From the NCBI RefSeq assembly GCF_011075055.1, contig NC_058151.1, positions 496,001 to 560,000 on the forward strand: DNA of 64,000 nt, written 5' to 3'. The stretch's first letter is position 1. Each line of letters opens with the position of its first letter. The position numbers and the translations under genes were made by a program. This DNA comes from Mangifera indica. Lineage: Eukaryota > Streptophyta > Magnoliopsida > Sapindales > Anacardiaceae. Of the stretch, positions 17,352 through 27,658 are shown in pieces. The notes under the pieces were generated by a model. The model did not search any database, had not been told where the DNA came from, and worked only from the letters and a program-made list of their open reading frames with translations.

Positions 17352-18182
17352 ATGGACCAATCTGAGCAAAATCAACAGCATCATCACCAACCTCAGCAGC
17401 CCGTGATGGGAGTCATAGCAGGTGGTGGCCAGATGGCATATCCTACGCCTCCCTACCAAACTACTCCCATGGTGGCCTCAGGTACTCCTGCTGTAGCCGT
17501 GCCATCCCCAACACAGCCCTCTGCTGCCTTCTCAAATTCTTCACACCAGCTTGCCTTCCAACAAGCCCAGCACTTCCACCATCAACAGCAGCAGCAGCAG
17601 CAACAGCAGCTGCAAATGTTCTGGTCCAACCAAATGCAAGAAATTGAGCAAACTTTCGATTTCAAGAATCATAGTCTCCCGCTTGCTCGGATCAAGAAAA
17701 TAATGAAAGCTGATGAAGATGTTAGAATGATTTCAGCGGAGGCTCCTGTCATTTTTGCAAAGGCTTGTGAGATGTTTATTCTTGAGCTGACCTTGCGCTC
17801 TTGGATCCACACGGAAGAGAACAAGAGGAGGACTTTGCAAAAGAATGACATTGCAGCTGCCATATCAAGGACTGATGTTTTTGATTTCTTGGTGGACATC
17901 ATTCCTAGAGATGAACTGAAAGAGGAGGGACTTGGAGTCACTAAGGCTACAATTCCTGTTGTGGGTTCTCCTGCTGACATGCCTTTATACTATGTCCAAC
18001 CACAGCATCCTGTTGGACCTACAGGGATGATCATGGGAAAGCCGGTCGATCAAGCAGCAGCTCTCTACGCTGCCCAACAGCCTCAACCACCTGTGGCCTT
18101 TATGCCATGGCCTCAAGGTCAACCACCACAGCAGCAGCAGCAGCCGCAACAGCAATCTCAACAGCAGCCAGCCGATTCTTAA
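17352..18182 (+). CDS. NF-YC subunit of the CCAAT-binding factor NF-Y
   Basis: Single coding exon, 276 residues. It is the C subunit of the heterotrimeric NF-Y complex: NF-YC pairs with NF-YB through histone folds, and the dimer recruits NF-YA to bind CCAAT boxes in the nucleus. The histone-fold core lies at about residues 97-190 and has the typical [38 protein letters not shown] and [13 protein letters not shown] stretches. The flanks are Gln/Pro-rich, with a polyglutamine run encoded by CAG/CAA at about 17585-17610 and another near the C-terminus. It is closest to the NF-YC3/NF-YC9 group, which acts in flowering time, light and ABA responses. The polyglutamine tracts may vary in length between individuals. 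Confidence 0.95.
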   Translation: MDQSEQNQQHHHQPQQPVMGVIAGGGQMAYPTPPYQTTPMVASGTPAVAVPSPTQPSAAFSNSSHQLAFQQAQHFHHQQQQQQQQQLQMFWSNQMQEIEQTFDFKNHSLPLARIKKIMKADEDVRMISAEAPVIFAKACEMFILELTLRSWIHTEENKRRTLQKNDIAAAISRTDVFDFLVDIIPRDELKEEGLGVTKATIPVVGSPADMPLYYVQPQHPVGPTGMIMGKPVDQAAALYAAQQPQPPVAFMPWPQGQPPQQQQQPQQQSQQQPADS

Positions 18183-18763
18183 TGTGTAATGTCAGGTAAT
18201 TATGTGTCTAAGTAGGGCTTCTGAATATCAGGGATGGATTCTAGTTAGTGTCAGTTGATAGTTGTAATATCTATCACACTCTGCGGATGATAATGCTAAT
18301 CTCATTGTGGCAACTGGATCATGTATTGGCTTGTGTTTTTCTCTTCTTTTGATTGAAATTGTGTAATGGCTATTGTTTAAATTTCTGTTTGCCTTGTGTC
18401 GATTATTATCAATCTTGAGTTCGAATTTCCGTTCAGTAGTTTGGATCGAGATTAAATAATACTACTCATCCTATTAATAGTACTGTTATTTTTCTGGTGA
18501 TATTGTTTATTACATAGACAGCTTTATGATGATATTATATTACTCTCAACAAGTTTAAATTGACTATTATAGATTTGGCGTTTGGGTAGGGTCAGATTGA
18601 ATCCATCCTGATCAAATCAGGAGTAATAGCAAATAAACAAGCAATAACGAATCAAGAAAACAAATCCTTAATGAACTAGAAGAACTTCATTTATGATTCA
18701 AACAAAGAAAACCAGAAGATCATCATCATTATCTTTTTCATCGTCACGTTCACAACAAAAACC

Positions 18764-19263
18764 TTAATCTTCATCAACTCTAACGAAAGCCCATGCATTC
18801 TCGTTCCTCACTGCTTCTTCTTCCTCCGGCGTGAAGTCATTATCAGTCCCAAATACGCTCTCACATACTCCACACTCTTATTCTTAATCCTATCGGCAAT
18901 CGTCTCCGTCAAAAATTCCAACATTTCTTTAATATTCAAATAATTGGCCGCTAGAATTAGCTCCTTCAACTGCTCGTTACCCTTCTCTTTAATGTACTCC
19001 GCGTTAAACTTCTTCACCTCATCTCTCTCCACACCCTTGGCGCGAAAATCCAGGTGGGCCTTGCAGAACTCGATAATCCCCGCGAGTGGCTCCGCCGAAA
19101 CATTTGGCAATGGTACCACCGTGCCGTCAGCTGCGTCCTCGTTCTCGTCGAAGAACGATTTGACGATCTCGAACTCCATGGCGACGGGCTCGTCCACCTC
19201 GAAGAGGTGGCAGTCGGCAGTCCTCAGAGAAATAATTCGCTTGGTTAGGGGTAGCTCGGACAT
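18764..19263 (-). CDS. SKP1-like protein, frameshifted near the C-terminus
   Basis: Adaptor of SCF ubiquitin ligases that links cullin 1 to F-box proteins. The BTB/POZ-like N-terminus (KRIISLRTADCHLFEVDEP) and the middle (FCKAHLDFRAKG, LKELILAANYLNIKEMLEFL) are typical. The start at 19263 (MSELPLTKR) matches family starts; an in-frame ATG at 19359 would add 32 untypical residues. As written, the frame ends at 18808 with a basic tail. In the next frame, from about 18860 down to a stop at 18764-18766, lies the normal SKP1 tail (NDFTPEEEEAVRNENAWAF). One base is missing at about 18850-18872. As it stands, the F-box-binding tail is lost, so the allele is broken or the assembly has a one-base deletion. 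The hAT-type element lies 128 bp upstream. Confidence 0.85.
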
Positions 19264-19390
19264 GTCGTTCGTCGTTGGTTGGTTGGATTGTGCTGTCCGT
19301 GTTGTAAGAGTTTGAGCTCTGTCTGGTAACAGGCGTGAAGAGTTTGAAGAAGGGGGCATTTATCGTGAAAATTTAAGGCCGGGAGACTTA

Positions 19391-20440
19391 TTCTCACCCA
19401 GTGGTGTCAATGGGCCGTGCTGGGCCTTCTCTAGCTCGGCCCATCAGGCTAATAAATCGGATTAGACCTGAAGCCTAAACAGTAATGGGTTTATGGTTAG
19501 ACTGACTCATTGACATATAAAGACTAATCTCATATAGTAATGAGTTTTAATTAGGTCGAATTTTAATCAGGCCGACCTATTTAATCAATTTTTTTTTAAA
19601 AAAATTATAATTAAAATTTTTAAACATAAATTATTTTTTAATTATTAAAATCGAGAACAGTATCTCGAATATTTTATTTATAATCTCTCACTTGTAGCGA
19701 AAGAATACCGTAATTACATAATGAAAAATATTATAAATTAATAATATAGTATAAATAAATTAATTTATATATTGTATAAATTACAAAACATAAATAAAAT
19801 ATATCTATTATATAACATTTATCTACTTATCTTCTATATCTAAATTTCTGAATTTTTTAAAGATAAAGAATTATTATTTGTGAATTCAGATATTTTATAA
19901 TATTTTGTAATGATAAAATTAAAATAAAAATAAAATTATAAATATAAAGAATTATTATTTACGAATTTAGATATTTTTGGAAAGAGAGTTAATGAGAGAA
20001 AATAAGATTAAAAATATAATGAAATAATTGAGATTAAAATATTAAAAGATTTGTAAATAAAAGTAAAAATAAAACAAAAATATAATGAATTTATATAAAA
20101 AAAAATTAATTAAAAAAATTTTAAAAAAAATTAGACAGAGGCCAACGGCTTCTGCCACAAAAGGCAGAAGCAGATTCTGCCTCTGCCTTATGGCTGAAGC
20201 TCCAAGGCTGAAGTAAAAAAATACTTATTTTTTTGTTTTTATTTTTTATATACAATACCAGATAGGGGTCGGGTTAGCCTATAGGCTTACTATTAAAACC
20301 CTAAACCCAATTCGATAGGCCTATAGGTCTAGCTCGATATGCTACAATATCGGGTCAAGTCTTCTCGTGTCGAGCTTTTTTTTCATATTTCGAGTCAAGC
20401 CTCTATTTAGTCGGGTTCAATTGATGTGTCTATTCTCACC
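19391..20440. mobile_element. Non-autonomous hAT-type element with 8-bp target duplication
   Basis: The 8-bp direct repeat TTCTCACC (19391-19398 and 20433-20440) flanks a 1,034-bp element. Its left end is CAGTGGTGTCAATGGGCC and its right end, read inward on the other strand, is TAGACACATCAATTGAACCC, an imperfect inverted repeat. The C/TAG..GTGTCAAT start and the 8-bp duplication are characteristic of hAT elements. The interior is AT-rich with a hairpin-forming block at about 20135-20210 (gcagaag repeats) and no transposase. It sits upstream of the SKP1-like gene and may carry or disturb its promoter; GGGCC words at 19411-19435 belong to the element. Confidence 0.8.
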
Positions 20441-21619
20441 CAAGATTTATTCCATTCACAGACAAAAACATGTCTTTCCAGAGTCTCCTCATTTGGGAAT
20501 ACAATTGTCTCTCTGAATAAAGATTAGATAGTCTTTATCAAAGAGTGAATCAAGAAAATGAGAAAATATTGAAAAAAGATGAGAAAATGATAGAAAAAAA
20601 TACAATATTTTAAAATTTAATTATAAAAAAATATTAAAATTTTAAATTTAAACAAATAAATTATATTTTATTATTTTTAATATATTTTTAGTTAAATAAT
20701 AATTTTATTTTTAAAATTTAATTAATTTAATTAATTTTAATTGTTCACCATTGAACATTTGAGGTTTTAATAATTAATGGATGCTATCGTATGAATGGAA
20801 CAAATTTAGAATGGGAATAAGTCGTTTGGCCAACATAATTTGGTGATTTCAAAAATCCTAAAAAGAAAAGTTAATTTTTATGGAAATAATTTCACACACC
20901 AAAAAATTGTGTTATGAAATCATTCATGATCAAGTTGAAAAACTTCAAATACAACTTTTGTTAGTTGTTTTTCACGAACTATGCAATATGCATATTAATT
21001 TTACATAGATTATTTTTAGTATATAATTTAGGTATAAAATAAACTATCATATATAATTTGGTATTATTTTATCTTTAATTTACGATCATCCAATCACATC
21101 ATGACATATAATTTATATAATAATAAAATTATATGTACACACTTTTGATATATAATTTAGATGCATAAATAATATATTCTCATATAATTCGATGATTTTA
21201 AATTAACGATAAAATAAAACTCAATCACATGATGAAACATTATTTATGTATCCAAATTTTATATTAAAAGTGTGTATATATAATATTATTTTTTATATAA
21301 TTATGCAAATGAAGATTATTTATAAGACAAGAAGTAGCATTCATGTAATTATGTAATTATAGATGTTTAATTGTTAACTCAATATGGGTCATGTTTGGAC
21401 CTAGTTTGACTAGAATTCACCCCATTTGGAAGTAATCAATTAGGTAAAGAGCAATTTTTTGTTTAGAGTAGTAATTTGGGTATGAATGATGATGTCTCAC
21501 AATATAATTAATTATTTTTTTAAATAAAATTATCTGATCATATAATGATACATATAATATCTAAATTGGTATGTCGCACACGGTTTTATTGATTAGGTAA
21601 AAAGTCGAGGAAATGCAAT
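20441..21619. repeat. AT-rich intergenic DNA with dispersed repeat copies
   Basis: No gene is seen. Two degenerate copies of a dispersed repeat of about 100 bp lie at 21040-21120 and 21150-21260, with the shared core attttaaatta..gataaaata and caatcacatgatga.aca. Related copies are at 12140-12250 and 24630-24725. Confidence 0.6.
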
Positions 21620-21797
21620 CTTCTCAATTCTAATATCAAGTCTTGAGTCCATAGGATTTGAACAAATAAAGCTTGAGAATCCAATTCATTAATTCTAAGA
21701 TCTTCAAACAGCAAGAAAATCTGATATTCTTTCTAAAATTTACAAGCTTAATTATAATTAGTTGTCTACTTTTACATTCATTTTTTCAAATAATTGG
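21620..21797 (-). repeat. Inverted repeat, arm B (upstream of the pseudo-HPt gene)
   Basis: Reverse-complement partner of 17078-17256 (arm A). It ends about 130 bp before the pseudo-HPt start codon, so it lies in that gene's promoter. Shared blocks as described for arm A. Confidence 0.8.
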
Positions 21798-21832
21798 CTA
21801 TAAAAAATAAATAAAATATGCACCCATTCACC

Positions 21833-21840
21833 TATAAATA
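21833..21840 (+). promoter_or_regulatory. TATA box of the pseudo-HPt gene
   Basis: TATAAATA lies 93 bp upstream of the start codon at 21926, which leaves a leader of about 60 nt. Position and sequence fit a plant TATA box. Confidence 0.6.
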
Positions 21841-21925
21841 TTGCTGTTTCTACTTCCCATCAATCCAATTCCAGTCAATCAATATTTCTTTCTGTGAATA
21901 AATTGAGTCAATTTTTCTTCTTGCA

Positions 21926-23085
21926 ATGGAGAGAACTGAGTTGCTTCAACAAATTGCCATCACAAGACAAGCTTTATTCGATGAGGTTTAATTCTAATTT
22001 TCTCTTTATTTTTTCTTTTTCGCCAACGAACCCACTTGATGGAGTTCGACCACCCCTTTGCGGTAGAGTCTGATTGTCAAACTAGTAAACCTCGAGAAAA
22101 AAGTATTAATGCATACACTTAAGTCTATTTGTGAGGGTCTGAAGTTGAACCTAGGTCCTCCGACTCCGTACTTAAGATTTCTTCCTTTGTGTAATTACCC
22201 ATAATTTATTTCATTTTTGTGTAGGGAATTTTGGATAAGCATTTCACTTATCTTGAAGATCTAGAAGAAAATGGAAACCCTAATTTTGTTGAAGACACCA
22301 CAGGATTATTTTTCAGGGACTCCACCAAAAGACTGGCCACCATTCAGCGGACTATGTAAGTTCATAGTTAAGTTTTTAACTATTTCATTAACTAAAATAG
22401 TCTCAATTAGAACAATAATTAATACTAATAACTATTTTTTATTTCTTTTTTTTTTTTTTTTCATAGGGAGACCACTCCAGTTGATTTCATGAAGTTGGAT
22501 AAATGCTTTTACCAATTGAAAGGAAGCAGTGGCAGGTGAGTTCGAGTTTGAGCTTATTGATCTTAAATTGGGTCTTGTTTTAATTCCATTCAAATCAAAT
22601 CCAGTTCTAATTTTGATTAACGTGTGCAGCATTGGTGCCATAAGAGTAAGGAATGAAGTGAATCGAACCAGAGAATTATGTGAACAGGGGAATCTGGAAG
22701 CGTAAGTGATTTGTTCTTCACTATTTTCTGCAATTATAATCGATTTTTAAGAAGCGATTAACTGATAATTAAATTTCATAATTACCAGTGCAAAGGTAGC
22801 TTTCCAGCAACTGAGAAATGAGCATGAAATTCTCAGGACTCGCCTTGATTCTTATCTTCAGGTCTGTCTCTGGTTCTAAATTGATACAGTTTATTAATTC
22901 TTGATTTTGTTCCTTTGGGTTGAACCCACCTCACCAAGCAGATGAACCTGGGACCAATGATCGGCCTTACAACTATTACACTAGGAAATGTCTTGATTGC
23001 TTATAACAATGTCTGTTTTCTGTATTTTGTTTATTTCCAGCTAGTGAGAGAAGCTGAATCTGGATCTGAAACTTCTGAAAGTTAG
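21926..23085 (+). CDS. Pseudo-histidine phosphotransfer protein (AHP-like, His to Tyr)
   Basis: Exons 21926-21985, 22225-22355, 22467-22535, 22630-22701, 22789-22861 and 23041-23085 join in phase into 149 residues, the normal length and six-exon layout of plant AHP proteins. True AHPs carry phosphate from cytokinin-receptor kinases to nuclear response regulators on the His of an xHQxKGSS motif. Here the motif reads FYQLKGSSGSIG: the phospho-accepting His is Tyr79 (TAC, 22510-22512). The rest of the four-helix domain is intact, including SIGAIRVRNE and FQQLRNEHEILRTRL. By analogy with Arabidopsis AHP6 (Asn at this site) and the pseudo-HPts of rice, it should bind partners but not relay phosphate, and so damp cytokinin signalling; that is inference. 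The intact frame and correct splice sites argue against a simple pseudogene. Confidence 0.88.
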
Positions 23086-24861
23086 GAGGCAGGCTCATGT
23101 GCAGCTGAAGCTCCAGAAAATGTCGATACAGAAGCAGCATTAATGGATATTTGCGTCCATAATTAATCTCCAATGTTGTAATTTCTCAGTCTGTTTCGAT
23201 CAAGGGTTTTAAAAGTTTCTGTTTAAAATAAAGCGTGGCTTCATTTCTGTTATGTAAGGTCTATATGTAATAGATAATAATAATAATGTTCTTAGGCCTG
23301 AACTGGAGGTTGTCTCGGCAAAAGGTGTATCTGAACCGGTTGGTTAAATAAGTAGCATTAGCATGACGTTAACATAATGTAGTTAAAATAAAAGACAAAT
23401 TATTCTAAACAAATCGGAGGAAGAACATGGTTGCGCCACCATCGACCACCGAAGAAGAGGTTGATGATAGTGCAAATTTGGCTAAAATCAAATTGAATCT
23501 CTCATTCGATTTCGGTAAGGTTTGCACGTCAGAAAACCACCTGGGAGGGATAGGTGGGTAGTGGTAGAGTTGATAACGTGTCGGAGTGAATCGTTACAAA
23601 GAATAATCACCGTAAAAAGATAATATATTTTGTCGGGGTGTAACGTAATGTTTTTAACTTTGAGGGGTTGGTGTTAACCTTAAAATATAAAAATTTTATA
23701 AAGAGAAAAAAAAAAACTTTTTAGAACTAAGTTACAAAGAAATTGTTAGTTTTTAAACCTAAACAAGAAAAAGGGATAAATTCTTTTTTTAAATAAAATT
23801 ATTAGGTAACATTTTTATATTTTATTTTAATAATAAAAATTAAATAACAAATGAGTATTTAAATTTTAAAAAAATTAAAAATAAAAGTTTGATAATATAC
23901 TAAACTGTAGATGGAAATAAGTCTTTTCACCTTATTGTAATATTAATATATTAAATGAAATGTGCATTCAAAGTTTAATAATTGTACCATAGAAAAAATC
24001 CAAATAACTGAAAAAAATAAATTAGATATACGATAATCGATCGATCTCGTCTTCGTTGTTCGAAAAGACAATTTTTCTTTCCAGACAACGTCTCTCAACG
24101 CCGGATGGGTTGGGGTGGAGTTGAGGTAGGCTATCGGAGGAAGGGAAACCGTTCGGAGGAAGAGACAACTGGCGATGGCGTCAGAGAAAATGAACGGATT
24201 TTAAAACAAAACCTTAAGGGGGGAAATATGATCTTTTCAAACTTGGTTTAAGGGATAAAATGTTAGTTTTTAAACTTTTAGGAGAGAAAATAAGATTAAA
24301 TTTTCAGATATTAGGGTTCTATTAAATTTAACCAGTCATGAGTGGATAAATGGTATTTTCAAAGTTAACGAAGAGAACTTTAGAAAATCAACATACTTTG
24401 GGTGGAAATTAGTCCTTTGGCCTTTAAAATACTACAAAATTTGGAACTGAGGGATTATTTAGGCTAATAATATAATTTCAGAAAAAAAAATATATATTTC
24501 AAGAAAATTCAAGAATAAAAATTGCACAAATTTAAGAGAAATAAAACGGAAACAGATAATTTGACTCAGCATTTTCATTTCAAAATTTTCAAAAATGGTC
24601 AATGAATGATATAACCATCATCAACCATAAACACATCAATCCGATCATTTTTTGAATTGAGAATAAAATAACACTCAATTAAATGATAAAATATTATTTT
24701 AATTATGTACTCAAAACTGTGTGATCATAGCTTTGAGCCACATAAATATTATCACTAAAAATACAAAGTAATTTCAGTTTTAAACTAAGAATTACTTAGA
24801 AGCTGCTGGACAAAATGCAGCTTAAATGTGTAAACAAGGAAGATAATGTACAATCAGCAAA
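23086..24861. other. Intergenic DNA
   Basis: Holds the 3' region of the pseudo-HPt gene and, at 24630-24725, one more dispersed-repeat copy. A segment at 23420-23560 starts with an ATG and a short open frame but has no recognisable domain. GC-richer islands at 23420-23560 and 24040-24200 look like fragments of repeated elements. No gene is called. Confidence 0.5.
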
Positions 24862-27658
24862 CTAATCAACAGATCTTTTTCTCTTTTTATTCTTTTTCTT
24901 CAGTAATCCTTTTTCTGCTAGTGTTTTGAATTTCTGTTTTTTCCGTTCTTTCACTTTCTCTTCGAATCCGTCGTCCATTGACTTCATCGTTGCGACTCGT
25001 CTGGCCTTGTAGACCTGCAAAAGTTTCAATGCTAGAGCAAATTTGGAATGCCATAAAGACTAATGACCAATGTTGCATAACGCAAAGATCTTTTCTTACC
25101 GTAGTAATATCAGAAAGAACATCTTTCTCTTTGCATTCGAATTCTTCTAGTTGTTTACCAATAACTGCTTCTATTTCATGAATGAGATCTACATCATTCT
25201 GCAAAAATCCCAGGCCTCTGAGGTTAAGTGAAATATGCATAACATAGAATTATGGAGATCATGTTATATGAAGATTTAAGCGAATGGTTAATGTATAACA
25301 TTAAGAGACTAAAATGTCATCTCTAGGGTATTTCTGTACTCACCTGGGTAATAAAGCTCACAGCAAGGCCGCCTCTGCCTGCTCTTGCAGTACGCCCTAC
25401 ACGATGAACATAATCTCTAGGATATCTGAAAGGGGCCTGATATTGTTAGAATCCATATCGTGAAAGATTTATAGAAAAGAAATAGTAAAATTAGAATATA
25501 ACCTAGGAATATCGTAGTTTATCACAAGGTCAACAGTAGGAATGTCCAAACCACGACTCGCAACATCAGTGGCAAGCAAGATAGTAGCTTGTCCTGATTT
25601 GAATCGGTGAAGCGCGGAAAGCCTTGAAGACTGAGATTTGAACGAATGCAATGCTGCAGCTTCCTGTTCCAGTTCTTCCAGTAATAAACTTAAAAGGTGA
25701 CAACTTCTGCAGAGCAGTTGACATAAATGACGAAAGAGACCAACTCAGTAGAAATACAAATAATGGAAACAAAAAGAAAAAAATTGCCAACATCTCTGTC
25801 AAATTAAACTTGCCAAAGTAAATATAAACCACGCTTGCAGCGGTTTATCAATCAAGTAATTCAACATAACAAGATAATGGAGATTAACAGAATAGCTACA
25901 ACACTAGTTTATTCAATAAATTCAGCTATAATGCTTAAAAGAATTTATACCTGCAGGTGGAGACAAATATTATAGCCGAACGTATGCCCATATCTTCCAT
26001 CTTTGATAAAATGTGCACAAGATAAACATCCTTTACATTTTTGGGGATAAAAATATACTGTTGTTTAAGAGTCTCAACCGTCTTGAAGCCTTCATATGCT
26101 TCATAAAAGAATGCTTTATTTGCAGAAAGCTCTAGCAGTGTCTGTAAGTCACTAGTCATTGTTGCAGAAAATAGCAAGGTCTGTCTATTCTTTGGCAAGC
26201 ACTGGAAAACTACTCGTAACTCCTCTTCAAAGCCAGCATCTAAAACTCTATCAGCTTCATCCAACACCAGAAACTGAACACAGTATAAACGAATACAAAT
26301 GAGTAATTTCCAGAATAATCGCAAAAGGAAGACATGCTACACAGAAAAACCCATCTCAGTACAAATACAAAACCTAGGTAGAGTAAGAACACACAAGATA
26401 TTCCTTTTTCTTTATAGTTCTCTTTTCATTACCATTTGCATTTCCATTAAAATCGGAAAGAAGTAATTTGATTGGTAGGATCAAGTATAAATTCTTCTGC
26501 CCTTTTGTTTCAAACAGCAGAGGACTAAAGTGAAGATTTTAATGCACAATTCCTCAACACCTCTTAACTTCAACCCAACTCCAAAAACCCCAAGGTGAAA
26601 ACAATGAACAGAAGCAGTATAATACTTCAAAACCCCACTTCTAAAATCCCTACCCACTCAGTCTCTCTATACCTTATCAATTAATACAATTATCAGGATG
26701 ATGAGATTGAAATTCAACAAACAATGTTAAATGACCATAACACCAACAAAAATTACTACTAATAAACAACTACACATCCAAGAATTTCAACAATGACAGA
26801 CAAACTTTACATGAACACCAAAATCCAAATTCTACCATTAAACTCCATTTATAAACAACTACATATCCAATAATTTTAACAATGGCAACCATTAATCCAA
26901 ATTGTACCATAAACTACATTCATCAGTTCATCCCACCAGTAATAACATATCACATTTGCTTTGAACTATACACCAGAATTAGCAATTCTAAACCTAATAC
27001 AGCATTGTGCCAGCCACCATACCTTGGTTCTAGAAAACACTTGAGGAATATCAGGATCTTCCTCAAGCAAGACCTTAATCCTGCCAGGAGTAGCAATAAC
27101 TACATGAGGTCTATTCATCAATCCCTTGGCTTGATTTAACATATCCATGCCTCCAACCACCACCTCACACCTCAAATGCAAGCAAGAACCCAAAGCCTTA
27201 AACTGCTCAGCCAACTGAAACGCCAGCTCCCTCGTTGGCGTCATCACCAACGCCAACACCCCGTACGGCTCTTCCGCCAACCGCTGCAGTATCGGCAGCG
27301 CAAATGCCGCCGTTTTCCCACTCCCAGTCTGTGCCAGACCCAAAACGTCGCGACCCTCCAAAATTTTCGGAATGCAGTGAGCCTGGACCGGTGTGGGCCG
27401 CGGCATACCCAATTCCTTGCATGTCTCAACGGCCCACTCGGAGAGACCCAAGTCGGCGAAAGTGGTGGTATTGGCGGCGGCGGCTGTAGAGGAATCAGGG
27501 GTTGAATTTGTAAACTTTTCAAGTTGTGGAGGTTCTTTGGTGAAGTTAGGGTCTTGCTCTTGAGGGTTTTGGGGTTTGGGTTTGGGTTTTGGTTTAGGCT
27601 TAGCTTTGGATTTGGAGAAGAGAGGGAAGTTTTCATCAACAAGGGAATCTTGTTCCAT
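24862..27658 (-). CDS. RH36: DEAD-box RNA helicase, RH36 / Dbp8 type
   Basis: Exons in coding order: 27658-27023, 26273-25951, 25706-25503, 25425-25344, 25198-25100, 25014-24862. They give 498 residues, all phases agree, and Arabidopsis RH36 is about 490. All helicase motifs are seen: Q motif (FADLGL..PTPVQ), motif I AQTGSGKT at 109-116, PTRELA at 141-146, TPGR, DEAD at 217-220, SAT at 248-250, RGLDIPTVD and [11 protein letters not shown]. The N-terminus carries a run of Lys-Pro dipeptides at about 20-29, and the C-terminus is very basic, as expected for a nucleolar protein. Yeast Dbp8 acts in 18S rRNA maturation; in Arabidopsis RH36 (SWA3) is needed for rRNA processing and female gametophyte development. 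The gene looks intact. Confidence 0.93.

Noticed and set aside
19264..19359. N-terminal extension of the SKP1-like protein from an upstream in-frame ATG
   Set aside because: The 32 extra residues are Ser/Thr/Gln-rich and unlike SKP1 starts; the internal ATG fits the family.
23427..23570. Short plus-strand ORF starting ATGGTTGCGCCACC
   Set aside because: GC-richer island that looks like part of a repeat; no domain and a stop within about 50 codons.
26966..27658. Several long open frames on the plus strand and other minus frames opposite RH36 exon 1
   Set aside because: They are mirror frames of a GC-rich coding exon; composition and lack of domains show they are not genes.
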